Shown one piece after another: positions 1 through 11,720 of a DNA stretch of 64,000 nucleotides (its first letter is position 1; each line of letters opens with the position of its first letter). The DNA is from Solea solea (lineage: Eukaryota > Chordata > Actinopteri > Pleuronectiformes > Soleidae). The stretch is taken from assembly GCF_958295425.1 (NCBI RefSeq), contig NC_081149.1, forward strand, positions 8,313,654 through 8,377,653, written 5' to 3'. The translations under genes and the position numbers were made by a program. The notes beneath the pieces were generated by a model. That model saw only the letters and a program-made list of their open reading frames with translations. It had not been told where the DNA came from and searched no databases.

Positions 1-3000
1 AGGGAAGGAAGTGGGAAATGTAAAGCAAATTTAGACAATTTAGCGATGCCAAAACAAAACACAAACATTAGCAGCTCAACTTCTCGTCTTCTGACGCTTT
101 TTCCCTCCACACTTGACATGCCTCTACTCGTTTTTTTGCCAAATTTTTTGTCTTGCACCAGGCTCACCGTGAACAAAGCCAAACCATTTTGCATGGCTTT
201 CGCGTGGCCCTCGTGCTGTCTAATTTAGCGCTTTTTGTGTTGCGGCGGAAGGAATTGGAAAGAGGGAATGCAGATTGTTGCACTTCACAGAAACGGGCGG
301 GAAAAGGGGGGAGGTAAAATAAAAAAAAGAGAGAGAGAGAGACTCATTTAAGGGAGGAAAACCCCTCCCAGAACAAATGTCTTTTTAGTCTGCGGTTTGA
401 GAGAGCAGCTCCCTGCTTGACATGCTGTCTTAGAGTAGGTGACACCAGCCACTACTTAATTAGCTGCCATCATCTCTGAGCCCCAGAGAAAGAAGGACAG
501 GCTAATGATTAATGATAAAAAAATGCCTGGGAAAAAAAAAAAAAGAAGGAAAAAACCGTTGACAAAACACAACATGTCATTCCGTGTCCTCTACAGACGT
601 GAACCCTGTTGCGATTCACTCTCCTTGAATCCGAGGAAGATTATTCATGCTCACAAACCGTGATTAAGCTCAGATTTGCCTCTGCTTCCCCCCCAAAAAA
701 AAATGACTGCATGTGTTTGTACTTGCAAATAAATAAATGTCTCCCCCCCCCTCCATCCCCACAATCGCCAAAGGATAGGATTTATTTTTTTTTCTATTTG
801 ACACACATGTAACAGCTGACTGTGCAGAGTCTATAGGGAAATCTGAGGAGTCATGTTTCTGTCTGTATGTAATGGTCATGGCTGTATTGCATTTTTCATG
901 CTTTAACTCCTCCACTGAATCTTCGAGCACACTGCAAAATCAATTGCTATATTGATCCATAACTAATTAGGGCAAGATGAATGGTTCAGCTAAACAAATA
1001 CGGGCTCTGTAATGAGCCAATACACAGCAAGACACATACATCGAGTTCTGCATAATATGAGGTCATTCTTCTATATTAGATCTCGTTATTTCGACAGACA
1101 CCTGAAGCCAAAAAAAAACGACACTACACTAGTAAAACATAGGAATCATATTTATTGTATTTTTGCAGCTAATAAGATGTCTGATCTCTTGTGTGTGTGT
1201 GTGTGTCTGTGTGTGTGTAGGAGCCAAATTGTGTGGTAAAACCACCTCTCCGGCGTGACTCGTGTTGTGTGCAGTCACCGACGATCAAAGGCTAATTAGT
1301 TTCAGCTGACATGGAGTGTGGCCCTCAGGTCAAAGATCATGACTGATGTTATGGAGATGATGGTGGAAGGAGGGAGAGGTGTTGGGGGTTGAGTCGAGGG
1401 ATCTGAAATCCTCATTAACCAGAAATTGTTGCTCTTGAATCAAATAGCAGACTGGGACTCTAACGCAACACATTTCATTTGCTGCAACACTTTGGCTCGA
1501 ACAGCCTGTGTTTTTGTTTTTTTCTTCTTTGAAAAGACAGGAGAACTAATAAAAGAGATCTGCACTCGGAAAAATAATATGCATTTTACTGTATATACAG
1601 CAGCAGAGTGTATAGTTCATAGACAGACTCATAACCATGGGCTCCCTCTACAGGCCGACTGCTCACCCCAGCAGTCTCTCACTGACAGCACGCTCTCTCG
1701 CAATGCTTCATTTGTCATAGCAGATGTTCAAAACTATTTTCCCTGGAAGCCTAAAATCTGAAGAAGTAAATTAATATCCCCTCCCCTCCCGATTTAAGTC
1801 CCTCAGACTCAGTTCATAGCCTGCACTAAGTGCCCTTGTTGACTCAATTGGATTAGCACTAATATGTAAACACAGGAGGTAAGAGGAGTAATCCTCTAAT
1901 GAGGGGAGGGAGGAAAAAAAAGTGAAATAAATAAGTTGAAAATGCCGTGCCTCGCTTTTAACGGAGGCATCTGTCAGGTGAGCTGGATATGAGCAGATTG
2001 AGCACAGGTATTAAAAAAAAAAAACGTGGACCGCAGGATATTCGGAGGTAAACAGTTGTGACCATTCAGTGACAGCGTAATTACTCGTTTGTAACTTAGT
2101 TGGATAATAGGAATACAGCCTCGAGGGGATAAGACAAAGACTTGTTAATTATTAAAGCTTACATCAGCCTGGCACTAGAGAGTTGCAATTATTAATGTTG
2201 TTGTTCTTGTTTGTGCTTAAACACTACCTCCGCTGTTAATATGCTCATTAACCAAAATGAGTGATTTTATTACTCTTGATTTGGTTTGGGGTTTGTTAAA
2301 CGTATCGGGGCTCAGCTGTCGTTGTTTACTGAGGGATAAACACTTGCCAGCTGATGTGGACAGGTGACAAAAGAAAGCCACCCATTGATTCCCATTTAAT
2401 CACATTAATTATTGCAGCTCGGCAAATGAAAAGTCTCCCCTTTCTTGTGACGTTTGTTGTTCTGTGCATGTATATGGTGCACAGCGGTTAACTGCATCCA
2501 CCCGTTAAAGGAAATGTCATTTACGTGTAATCACGCAGATATGCACTGCGAGGCTCCACTCCTAATGTCACTTATCGCTCTCCCTCCCAGTTTAAACACA
2601 ATATCACATTGTGCTCGGGATTAAACAAGTTTTGTCTAATTAAGCAAACAGTTCCCGCTCAAATTTTCCCAAAGTCCTCGTTGCTATATAACATAACACA
2701 TCCCCGTGAATTAAATGAAATATTGCTCTATTAATAACTGTTGCATAAATAAAACATTATGGCTCGGAATGTGAACGAGCGGCAATTAAACCGTGATTTT
2801 CCTCCTTTAAAGTTTCCGAGCATGTGTGATAAACAGTCACAGCACAAATTAAAAAAAAGGCAGAATTTAGCTTTATTTATATTGATACACAACTGTTTCA
2901 CATTAGGGCAGTTTGCCCCTAATGTTTTCTTGGTAAAACTGCATGAGGAGTATTGATTTCAGATGTCCTCACACTGTTGTTGCCGCTTTCAAAGACTCTA

Positions 3001-3690
3001 ATTGTAGCTGTCTGCTGCTTAAGGAAAGTAAAAAAAAAAAAAAAGGGGGGGGGGGGGGGATGTAAACACTGGGTGTCACTTAAAGTGCAATAATGTATGA
3101 CTGAGGTGCAGTGAATTAAACACAAAATGTTACAGGAACAAGTTACAAATGTTTTAATCTCGCGTCCATTCACAAAAAACAACACTGGGGGGATAAAATA
3201 TAGAAGAAAATGTTCTTGAAACACACAAACAACAACAAAAAGCAAACAAGCAATTATATTCTCTCACTCTCCATTGTGAGCTAAAACCATATGCAGCTTT
3301 AAAGGGTGTTCCTCCTACTAATGGGCCCCATGGGGACGAAGGGGTTAATTGATGCAGATGTTGATCGCTTTTACACACAATGCAGGGAGCATCTCCCCAG
3401 TGGCTCCTATTAGAGGCAGTTTTAATGAAGTGCTAAACAGAAAGCTTTTCCTACAGTGTGGCCTGTCCTCAGGAATACACGCAGCAAAAGAAAAGCACTT
3501 CACAGGAAAACAAGGTCCCCTATTGATTATGATGCCAAATAACTGAATCCCCCCCCCCCCCCCCCCCCAGATCAATGCTTATTTTCCAATTTATGGAACA
3601 CTAATAGACAACACAACGTGAGAGAAAGTCAATCAGTGCGGCGGCGTGAATGAGTGAGCGAGCGTTTGAGGAGGAAAAACTGCAGAAGAT
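1..3690. other. Gene desert, left part, with enhancer-like blocks
   Basis: No credible coding exon. AT-rich unique sequence with many TAATTA/ATTA cores, e.g. around 440-510, 1250-1350, 1790-1880 and 2040-2760. Short homopolymers and a GT microsatellite (1191-1219) are interspersed. An A15G15 purine run is at 3030-3059 and a C20 run at 3549-3568. Confidence 0.5.
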
Positions 3691-3699
3691 TTTGACCTC

Positions 3700-3766
3700 T
3701 TGAAATAAGAGCTAAATTATTAGGATCATTGCCATAGTGGTGCTTATAATTTAGCTCTTATTTCAA
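3700..3766. repeat. Perfect 21-bp inverted repeat (hairpin)
   Basis: Arms 3700-3720 and 3746-3766 are perfect reverse complements, separated by a 25-base loop. The stem contains GAGCTAAATTAT and its complement, each with an ATTTA/TAAAT core. Confidence 0.85.
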
Positions 3767-3949
3767 CATGTGCTTGTCATGTAGTGTAAACTCTATACTT
3801 TAAATGGTATAAATGTTAGTAAAAAAAAAGTTATTACATTTTTGTATGAGCATCGCTAAGAGTCAAATATGATTATTGCATTGGATGAAATAGTAGAATT
3901 ACCTTTTTTTATTATATAAAGAAATTATATATATAGAAAAAATTCTTTC

Positions 3950-5010
3950 TATATCATAAATAAGTCCTGTTTGAACTAGTCAGTGGAGGTTTTTTTTAGA
4001 CATAAATCGGCAAATACAATGATCACATATGGGTAAAATTGAGTTAATGCTGGTAATCACGATTTAATTCCAAAAAAATACACTTTTTTTCTAAAATCCC
4101 ATGAGGATACAGTCATGCTACATAACATGTACTCGTCAGTGGATTTTGGTTAGATGCTGAGAAGAAAATATGATGAGTGCTTTGGGCAGAACACAAAAAA
4201 TTAGGAGTTATTGTCCACAGTTTTCTGGAGTTCCTCTTCAATCCAAAAATACATTTTATTTCTGAAATGTTATCAGAAATAATCATATTTGAAATAGTCA
4301 GGGGAGTTTGGTTAGATTCTAAGAGGCAAATAAAATGACTGCACTGGGTGAAATACAAACAATTGAGAGTTACTGTCCACACATTTCTGGAATTTTCCAT
4401 TTTCATTCCACAAAATACATTTTCTTTCTGAAATGACATGAGGATAAAGTCATATTTGAACTAGTCAGTGAAGTTTGGTTAGATTCTAAGAGGCAGGATA
4501 CAAATACAAAAAATAAGAGTTAATGTACACACTTTATGAACAAATTCCAAATTCCAAAAGATACAATTTTATTTCTAAAATCACATACGGATAAAGTCAT
4601 ACCACATAATATGTACTCGTCAGTGGAGTTTGGTGGGATTCTAAGAGGCAAATGATTGTAAAATGCAACAAATGAAGACTTAATGACGACACTTTTCTAA
4701 CTCTAACAGATCCCCAATTTAATTCCAAAGAAAATACCCTTTTATTTCAAAATCACACAAGGATAAAGTCATGCTACACAACATATTGTAGTCAGTGGAG
4801 TTTGCTTAGATTCTGAGAGGCAAATATAGTGACTGTGTTGGGCAAAAATAGCAAAAAAGTAAAGAGTCAACGTTCAGGCTTTTTCCAAAAATTCCCAATT
4901 TATTTATTTTTTTTTATTTTACAAACCACAGTTTTCTCTCCTAAAATTACACAGAGATAAAACCATACTACATAATGTGTATTAGTAGAGTGGAGGTTGG
5001 TTAAAGTGAT
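3950..5010. repeat. Degenerate tandem array, unit about 155-190 bp, seven copies
   Basis: The phrase GTCAGTGGAGTTTGGTTAGA and variants recur at 3979, 4135, 4297, 4464, 4619, 4791 and 4984, each followed by TTCTAAGAGGCAAAT-like and preceded by AGGATAAAGTCAT-like sequence. Copies differ from each other by roughly a fifth of positions by eye. No long open frame runs through the units. Confidence 0.8.
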
Positions 5011-5159
5011 GGTAATGTAATGGGGCTTCTCACGCAGCGTTACCAGCCCATAGTCACTAAATTCTGCTCATTAAAATGACAAACCCAAACACACAGTTAC
5101 TCAGGCGTGATCTTCAGCTGTGTGTGGCATCTGGCCCTGACGCACCTCCGCTCCCCCGC

Positions 5160-5240
5160 CCCAACTCCCCAAAGCATCGCACAAAAACACACACTCTCTC
5201 TCTCTCTCTCTCCGACACACACACACACATATATACACAG
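5160..5240. repeat. Compound (CA)n/(CT)n/(AC)n microsatellite
   Basis: ACACACACTCTCTCTCTC followed by ACACACACACATATAT: two dinucleotide runs joined by a CT block. Confidence 0.8.
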
Positions 5241-5339
5241 ACTCACCCCAATCAAATTTTAAAACGATCAGCATTCCTTTCATTTCCAATTTAGCCACCT
5301 GCCATAGCCTCCTATTAGTGTCCACTATGATACAGTATT

Positions 5340-6110
5340 AGAGGCTCGTAAATGAGGGCGGCGGCTTCCTCCCCTTCAGTCTGGAGGAGTTTTCCGGCGC
5401 TTTCCCCTCCAGTCAGCCTCTCACTCCATCCGTCAGCCTCCTCCATCCTGATTATCAGGAGACACCAATTTCAAAGAGACATCTTAATAGTGATGTCAAC
5501 GTATTAATTAGAAGTGTTAATGAGCTAAAAGCAACCCAAATTAAATTAATGCAGCAATAGACAGAGAGCGAAATTAGCTTCAATTTCTGTAAATGATTCT
5601 GAAGTGTGCACAACATATCAGCCTGTCTGAACATTCCCATCCCCCAAAGCTAATCAAGAGCTACATTGCAATTAGCTGCTTAATTAAAGCAACACTCTGC
5701 TCGGAAAATCCGGCACAATTAAGTAATGGCTGTTATAGCATGAAGACAGACTGTATTTTTCTTCTGGAGGAGAAGGGGGGAAAAAATAGAAAACAACATA
5801 TTCTATCCCTAATGGCCTGCAGGGGATTGAGCCAGCCAAGATGTGCCAAGATGGAGAGGTTTCTATCTCACGCTTCAATGGGGATCTTTGCTCCAGCTGG
5901 AAGCCTTGTGAATCAATGACAGCAAGGCAGATCAAACTGTCGTGCCCAGTGTTGCTGAGACATCTGAATTGGCACTGACTGGGGGTGACTGTGTCCGATC
6001 ATCACCGGCTCTGTTTCAGCAGCTCAATAGCTTCCAGTTGGACAGAGGAGCTCCAGACTATTGACACTTTGCACATATTTCAGCCGTGGACCTGTTACTG
6101 ATCCCCGTGG
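5340..6110. promoter_or_regulatory. Candidate conserved non-coding element block
   Basis: Unique, repeat-free sequence with a high density of homeodomain-type cores: GTATTAATTAGAAG, AAATTAAATTAATG, CAATTAGCTGCTTAATTAAA between 5500 and 5690, and CAATTAAGTAATGG near 5714. No coding potential. It has the texture of fish developmental enhancers. Conservation cannot be tested here. Confidence 0.4.
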
Positions 6111-6514
6111 CTGTGGACACTGTTGTCCTCCGGCCCCTGCTGGTGCGGCTGAAAAACACTACAGTGACAAATAAACTGTCTCGGAGCCAGACGAGCCCAT
6201 TTACTCAAGAGTTGAAACGGCCACATGGTTGTTTTTTTTTTACCTGCATTCATTCATCTCTCAAAAATGATGTAAACATGTCACTAAGTAGACGCCCAGC
6301 GAGAATACAACTGGCCAATTAGTGTTTAAAATAGACATTTCCATCATGAGGGATTCAGAAGATTTGTTTGCGGGGGATGTAATCACAGGTTGATAGATAA
6401 GGTCGTTTGAGGAGCTTGTTTCTCGTGATAAATTGCAAATGCACTGTGTATTTTGCAAGGAATTCAGTGTAAAGTGGATGAACTGGGATTGTGTCCAAAT
6501 TCCATACATCAATT

Positions 6515-6800
6515 CTATATCCGCCCATTATCTGTAACGCTTATCTTTTGAGGTCGCTGGTGCTTGTGAGGACGATTACGAACGACAGGTATACTACCAC
6601 GCAGCTAACGCGCAGAGACAAACAACCATTGGTGCAGTCACTCCAGAGTCTCCATAATCCCAATCTGCATGTGTTTGGGGACTGTGGGAAGAAGCTGGAT
6701 TACCCACAGAAAACCCACACACTAAGACGGAGAACATGCAAAGTGCAGGGATTCAAACAGAGAACCTTCTTGCTATGTCGTACAAAGCACCACAGCTAAT
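6515..6800 (+). repeat. Dispersed fish repeat, copy 1
   Basis: Degraded copy of a widespread fish repeat: CGCCCATTATCTGTAACGCT, AGAGACAAACAACCATT, GACTGTGGGAAGAAGCTGGA, ACAGAAAACCCACAC, GGAGAACATGCAAA and GGATTCAAACAGAGAACCTT follow in the family order. Confidence 0.7.
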
Positions 6801-6847
6801 TGTTATGGTATTCACTCGCTCTTTGTCGAGCACTTGGTATAGGACGC

Positions 6848-6930
6848 CGGAGAACCTGAAGAGACCCAACGCTCAGAAAGGCCCTTGGTCGAACCAGGAT
6901 TCAAACAGGTGACCTTCTTGCTTTGGGTGA
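6848..6930 (+). repeat. Dispersed fish repeat, partial copy (3' end)
   Basis: GCCGGAGAACCTGAAGAGAC, AGAAAGGCCCTTGG and CCAGGATTCAAACAGGTGAC repeat the end of the neighbouring copy at 6740-6790. Confidence 0.6.
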
Positions 6931-6974
6931 TACTGGCTGTTGTTCATGTTATTATTCTGCCTCTGTTGTTTGTA

Positions 6975-7200
6975 TCCATCCATCCATCCATCCATATTCT
7001 ACCGCTTTATCCTCCACAGGAGGGTCGGTGCCAATTCCAGTTGACATAAAGTGAAAGGCGGGGGTATAGCCTGGACATCACCGGGACACAGAGAGACAAA
7101 CAACCATCCACTCTCACACTCTACGGTCAATTTGTCTGCATGTTTTTTGCACTGTGGGAGGAAACCCACCCACACGCGCACACACACACACATGAAAACA
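6975..7200 (+). repeat. Dispersed fish repeat, copy 2 with CATC tract
   Basis: (CATC)n leads into ATTCTACCGCTTTATCCTCC, AGGCGGGGGTATAGCCTGGA, GAGACAAACAACCATCCACT and GCACTGTGGGAGGAAACCCA, then a CA tract. Same family as 6515-6800; partial relatives are at 45040-45145, 50520-50560 and 57105-57200. Confidence 0.75.
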
Positions 7201-8460
7201 TGCTCTGTCAAGCAAAACTATCAGACCTGACTGAAGGAGCGTGTTTGAGTACAGTACAGGAGCTGTGCAGGATCAGTTTATCCCATCAAACTGCTGAACA
7301 ACCAGGTTTTTTTGTTAGTTTTTTTTGGTCCTTCCAGTCATCCTCTAACCTTTTTCACTATCGCAATGTTGACAGAGAAAAACATCACTTCCTGGGTGCA
7401 GTAGAGCGACGTCACCAAGCAGCATGTGGTCTGAACACGACACTGACAAACACAGAGTTCAACGGAGCCGATAGGCGCAATCAGCGTTGTGTGAATTCAT
7501 TTCAAATAATGATGATTAGGATGCAGCAGAGACGGTGAATTTAAATTTAAATTAAACCACGCATTAAAAACGTGTTAGATACAATATAGTGTCCTTCCAA
7601 AGTGCACCTTAAAAATAACAGTGTCAAAATTATTTGGATGGTCACTGATTTGTAATAAGGAGAAGAGTGTGGAGCTTTTTTTTAATTCCCACTCTGCACC
7701 AGAACCTCTGTCCTTACATTATGTAAATTTGATGAGTGGGTAGGAAACACTGTAAAAAAAAAAAGAAAAAAAAGAAAGTCTGTAACTTAATGAGAGCCAG
7801 AGACTCAAAACTTGCCAGAATTAGACCTGGCAAGCTGAATCAGTTGAAATGACCAAGAAGTCATTCAAACATCTACTGTTATCATGGCAAACATGCCACG
7901 ATATAAGTTTATGGTTTCAAATAAGTTTACTGGATGCACATTCAACAGAGTCCAAATCATTTCAAGTTTTTATCCCTAGTAGGAAGTGTTACCTAAATAT
8001 CTGTATGATCAGATCACACAACAAAAATGAGTGTAAGTGAGAAACCAGCCCCCCTGCTATTCATTTGTTTTCCGGTATTAAATGTGTCTGAAGGAGCGGT
8101 GAGCTGTGGTTAACAGCCTTCTTTGGAGGCGGAGTCTGGGGACCGTGGTGTAAGCGCCGTCCTTTCAGCAGGTGTAGGCCACAGCAGAGCATATGCCGTC
8201 AGGTAACCAGGCTGCTTCGCTCTACAGAGACTCCACTCTGTTATCGTTTCCCTGGGCCTGCTTCTGCTGGGAAAACGGTGTCAGTCACAAACACCATCTG
8301 CCAAGAAAACAGATCCGTCTGCTGAGAGCTTTTATCAGCAGGTCAAAAAGTGTGAGACCCACTTCATCAAACAAAAGAGGGAAGGTTGCTTTACACTGCT
8401 TTTATTGCTCCTCGTTTTTTATCTGTCGGAATCAAACATAACACAGTAAAAATCACTGCT
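7200..8460. other. Non-coding stretch, nothing recognised
   Basis: Mixed-composition sequence with short open frames only. 8100-8330 is GC-richer and might be regulatory or an old repeat; neither can be supported. Confidence 0.4.
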
Positions 8461-8539
8461 GTGCTCCAGGAAACCTTTTTCCCTTTGCTTTAGAGAGGGA
8501 GGGGGGGGAAGACACCTGAAGTGTTTGACGCTAAATTAG

Positions 8540-9560
8540 CTTTTCAAAGACAATAATTAGACTTCTCCCCCTAAAGGTAAATTACCTGCTAACCAAGTGA
8601 ACTGTGTTCTAATTATAGGATCTTGCCTCTGAGCCATCGCCGAGGATCCTTGTTCCCAGCGAGGAGATGTAAAACACGTTTTCTCCTTTTTGAAAAAAGG
8701 GAAAAATGCATGTTTTAGTGGTGATACGTACGGAATACAGAGGCAAAAAAAACCCACACGCTCCGTGCTTCAGTAGAGCCGCAAAAGTGACAGATCACTC
8801 GCGTATAACCTTTGGAGGATTTAAACAAGATAATTTCACAACAGCGACCAGACGGAAACCGTCGTTCCTTATGTGCATTTCTGACAGAGGAGGTTGACTG
8901 AGCAACATTGGATGGGTGACAACTAGGTACTTATCTGTGCTCTGCATATTTTTGCAGTTGATGCGTCGACGCCGTAAATTGATTTGTGCAGACACACAGT
9001 CAATGGAGGGATATTGAATGTTTGCGCTCACCATGTAATAAAAACCTATCATGTCTGCAAAGGGTGTGTGTGTGTGTTGGGGGGGGGGGGGGGGTTGAGG
9101 CTTGTGTTGGCCTTTTAGCTCGAGGTAATTCCTCATTGTTCTGCCGGGGTGAGTGTGCAGCCTCCCGCAAGGCGGCGGTGTCGCCGTGGATCGCTGCAGC
9201 AAAAGAAAAAAGAAAAAAAAAGCAACCGCCACACATTTAAATTCATCATCTGTGCTGATAGCCTCGCCACTAATTAATATGTAAATTTGACATTGTTTGT
9301 TTGCGGCTGTGTCAAACTTTGATGTGAAGTGCAGCTTCCAGGTTAACAGAGATTTAGTGGAGATTGAGAGCTGGAGACCTGCCTGCACATCCCAGCCAGC
9401 CGGGTAATCTAATATTTTATTTAAATACATCTACTAATACTGTACGTCTCCACAGCTTAGAACCTGGGAGACAGGCTAATGATATTTTATTAAGCCAGAG
9501 TAATTGAGGATCCCATCAAAATATGTAATTAAACACTTAAACATAATTATCCAGCGCAGT
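8540..9560. promoter_or_regulatory. Candidate conserved non-coding block
   Basis: 8540-9000 and 9240-9560 are unique sequence with ATTA-rich stretches such as CCACTAATTAATATGTAAAT (9267) and AGCCAGAGTAATTGAGGATC (9494). Between them are a (TG)n/G16 run (9065-9094) and a CT/A-rich patch. The long minus-strand open frame over 8795-9430 is low-complexity and not a gene. Confidence 0.35.
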
Positions 9561-10490
9561 AGGAACCCGAATGAATTAATTAAAAAAAACGCCAATACAT
9601 CAATTTATTTGAATTCATTTGTCCCTTTTCTACTTGTAATAATTAACATTTTAATTGCCTTAATTTGTGATGAGTACAAGAAATTCACACCTGATACAAT
9701 ATGGGAAATACAGCGGGAAAATGCAGGGAACTGAATGAATGAATGAATGGATGGATGAATGAGTGAATTCTAACAAGTAAAAACTATTTTTTTTGGTCAA
9801 AATGTTTGTTTCTTCCCTTTTACTTTCACTTGACCTTTATAGAGTTGTGTGTGACCTTTTGGTTTCTTGTTTGTTTGTTGTTGGTTGTTTTTCTTTTAGA
9901 AAAGATGCATAAATGCTGATGCTTTTCATTTAAAATGTTGTATATGTTTATGTTTTTGATGTGTGTGTGGACCCCAGGAAGAGAAAAGTTGCAACCGTAA
10001 TGGAAACTCATTGGGACCCAATTAATAGAGAATAAAGAATATTACACATTCGAATCATTTTTTCACTTATCATTTCTTACCCTTTCTTCCCTGACTTAAT
10101 AAATTACTAATATGAACTTAATCACAACACACATAACATTTATTTTACACTATATTGACACAAATATCATTACCTTTTATATAGTGAAAAGAGTGGATTC
10201 GGGTTGTCATTGTTGTTTTTTGGTTTAACTTTTAATGTTAAACTTAACTTAATGTTAAAAACCGTTATGATAAGTGGTGATGGAGGTGTAAGGTGGTGCT
10301 CATTCTCTTCCATGCTGTGCATCTCTCTCGATGAACAGTTTTTATATGTTGTTTGGAAGCAGGGTTTCTTTGGTGTGTACATTATTTGAATTTAAATTTG
10401 ACCACACAGGCACATAAATAGAGACATGAAAGCTTCATTTCTTTTTTTAATATGTTGGCTTCGTTGTGGGGTTAAAAGGTAGGGTGAGGT
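9560..10490. other. AT-rich non-coding stretch with (GAAT)n
   Basis: AT-rich sequence without exon features; a short GAAT/GGAT tetranucleotide run at 9732-9768. Confidence 0.5.
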
Positions 10491-10830
10491 GTGAGTGAGT
10501 GTTCCCTGCCTGGGTGTATGTTCATTATCAGCACACTGCCTGGGCTTGATGCATACCTGGAGAGCAACTTAATATCCTCAGGCCACTACTACATGTCAGG
10601 CCAGGAGAAAGATACACACACAAGACAGAGGAACATCTCTGGCCCCAGTGGAGCCATTTACCTTTCTCCAAGTAGGTTCAAGATATTAATTAAGATAAAT
10701 GTACCTCAATTCACACAGTCTGCCATCTGCCTATTTATCAGAATTATGTTAATCATTTCTGTAGGGCAAAAGAATTATTACCCATTTTGTGTGTAATTCG
10801 CATTAACATTTAGGACTAAATGATTTTTCT
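10490..10830. promoter_or_regulatory. Candidate conserved non-coding element
   Basis: About 330 bases of unique, well-balanced sequence with AGATATTAATTAAGATAAAT, CATTATCAGCAC, GCCATCTGCC (E-box-like) and ATTTATCAGAATTATGTTAA, ending in ATTCGCATTAACATTTAGGA. It is bounded by microsatellite-like sequence on the right (10828-10850). It is open for 101 codons in one frame, but without splice sites or recognisable protein. Confidence 0.45.
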
Positions 10831-11169
10831 TTTTTTCTCTTTTTTTTTTTGCATTCTGCTCCATATGGACTCCTTGTGCCGTGACATATTTTGGGCGTAC
10901 AGCACGGTAGTAAAATAAGAGACACATTCATAACGCTCACATGACAGCGATGTCCCCGCGGTACTCCCACAAACACTGTGGAAATGGATCCGTTCTAATC
11001 ATATGCGGCCTCTCAGGATATGTCCGTCACCATCCACCTCGTCCATTTGAACAGCTTTAACAAAACAATAATCTTACACTGATTCACTCCGTCTCCGTGG
11101 CTGTGATTTCAAGTGATTCAAGGTTGCTTTTTCTTTTTTTTTCTTTTTTTCCCCCCTTTCTCCCCCACC

Positions 11170-11720
11170 CTGCTTTTAATAGATGAGCTAGTTAATTAAA
11201 CTCTGAGGAGATAATTAAGATGAGGCGGCTGCTTGAGTCGTTGTGGTCATTGTGTTATTATGTGGGGCAGGGCCGACAGGTGGCACACGCAGGCCCTGCA
11301 TCAGGTGACAGCTCAGCCGGCAGATCACTGTATATATGTGCACATTTCACAGCATCGCCTCCCCCCCAGTGCAAGACTCTCCTGATGTCCAAGCAAATCT
11401 ACTGTAGATCTTCCAGACCTGGTGATGGCTACTGGTGTCACGTCAGGGTCAGAGTCAGGGGGCGACAGGGAAAGTGCCAGGTCTGAAACGGGGCAGATCA
11501 TACTCCTGCACAAGCCATGGGCTAATGAGGGTGTGAATGGGGCCAGGCGATGCTATGTGATTAAATTTAGATCTGGAGGGAGATCTTGACCCACGGTGGC
11601 CTCCGTCTAAGTGACATTTACCCAAGAGAAACACACTGCAGCTGAGCCTTATTAACCTTTTATAGATCTAAGCACTGCCGTCTGTCTTAATTGGCAATTG
11701 GATTATTAAATAGGCCAAAT
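11170..11720. promoter_or_regulatory. Candidate conserved non-coding block
   Basis: Starts with GATGAGCTAGTTAATTAAAC and AGATAATTAAGATGAGG and ends with CTGTCTTAATTGGCAATTGG ATTATTAAATAGG. Internal AGGTGGCA and CAGGTGAC E-boxes. No simple repeats inside. Confidence 0.35.

Noticed and set aside
1426..1761. 111-codon plus-strand frame in the desert
   Set aside because: No family similarity or splice sites; AT-rich chance frame.
6960..7200. CRISPR-like or regulatory CATC repeat
   Set aside because: Simple tetranucleotide run at the end of a common fish repeat.
8795..9430. 211-codon minus-strand open frame
   Set aside because: Low-complexity peptide (Phe and Pro/His-Thr runs from homopolymers and a CA repeat), no splice or domain support.
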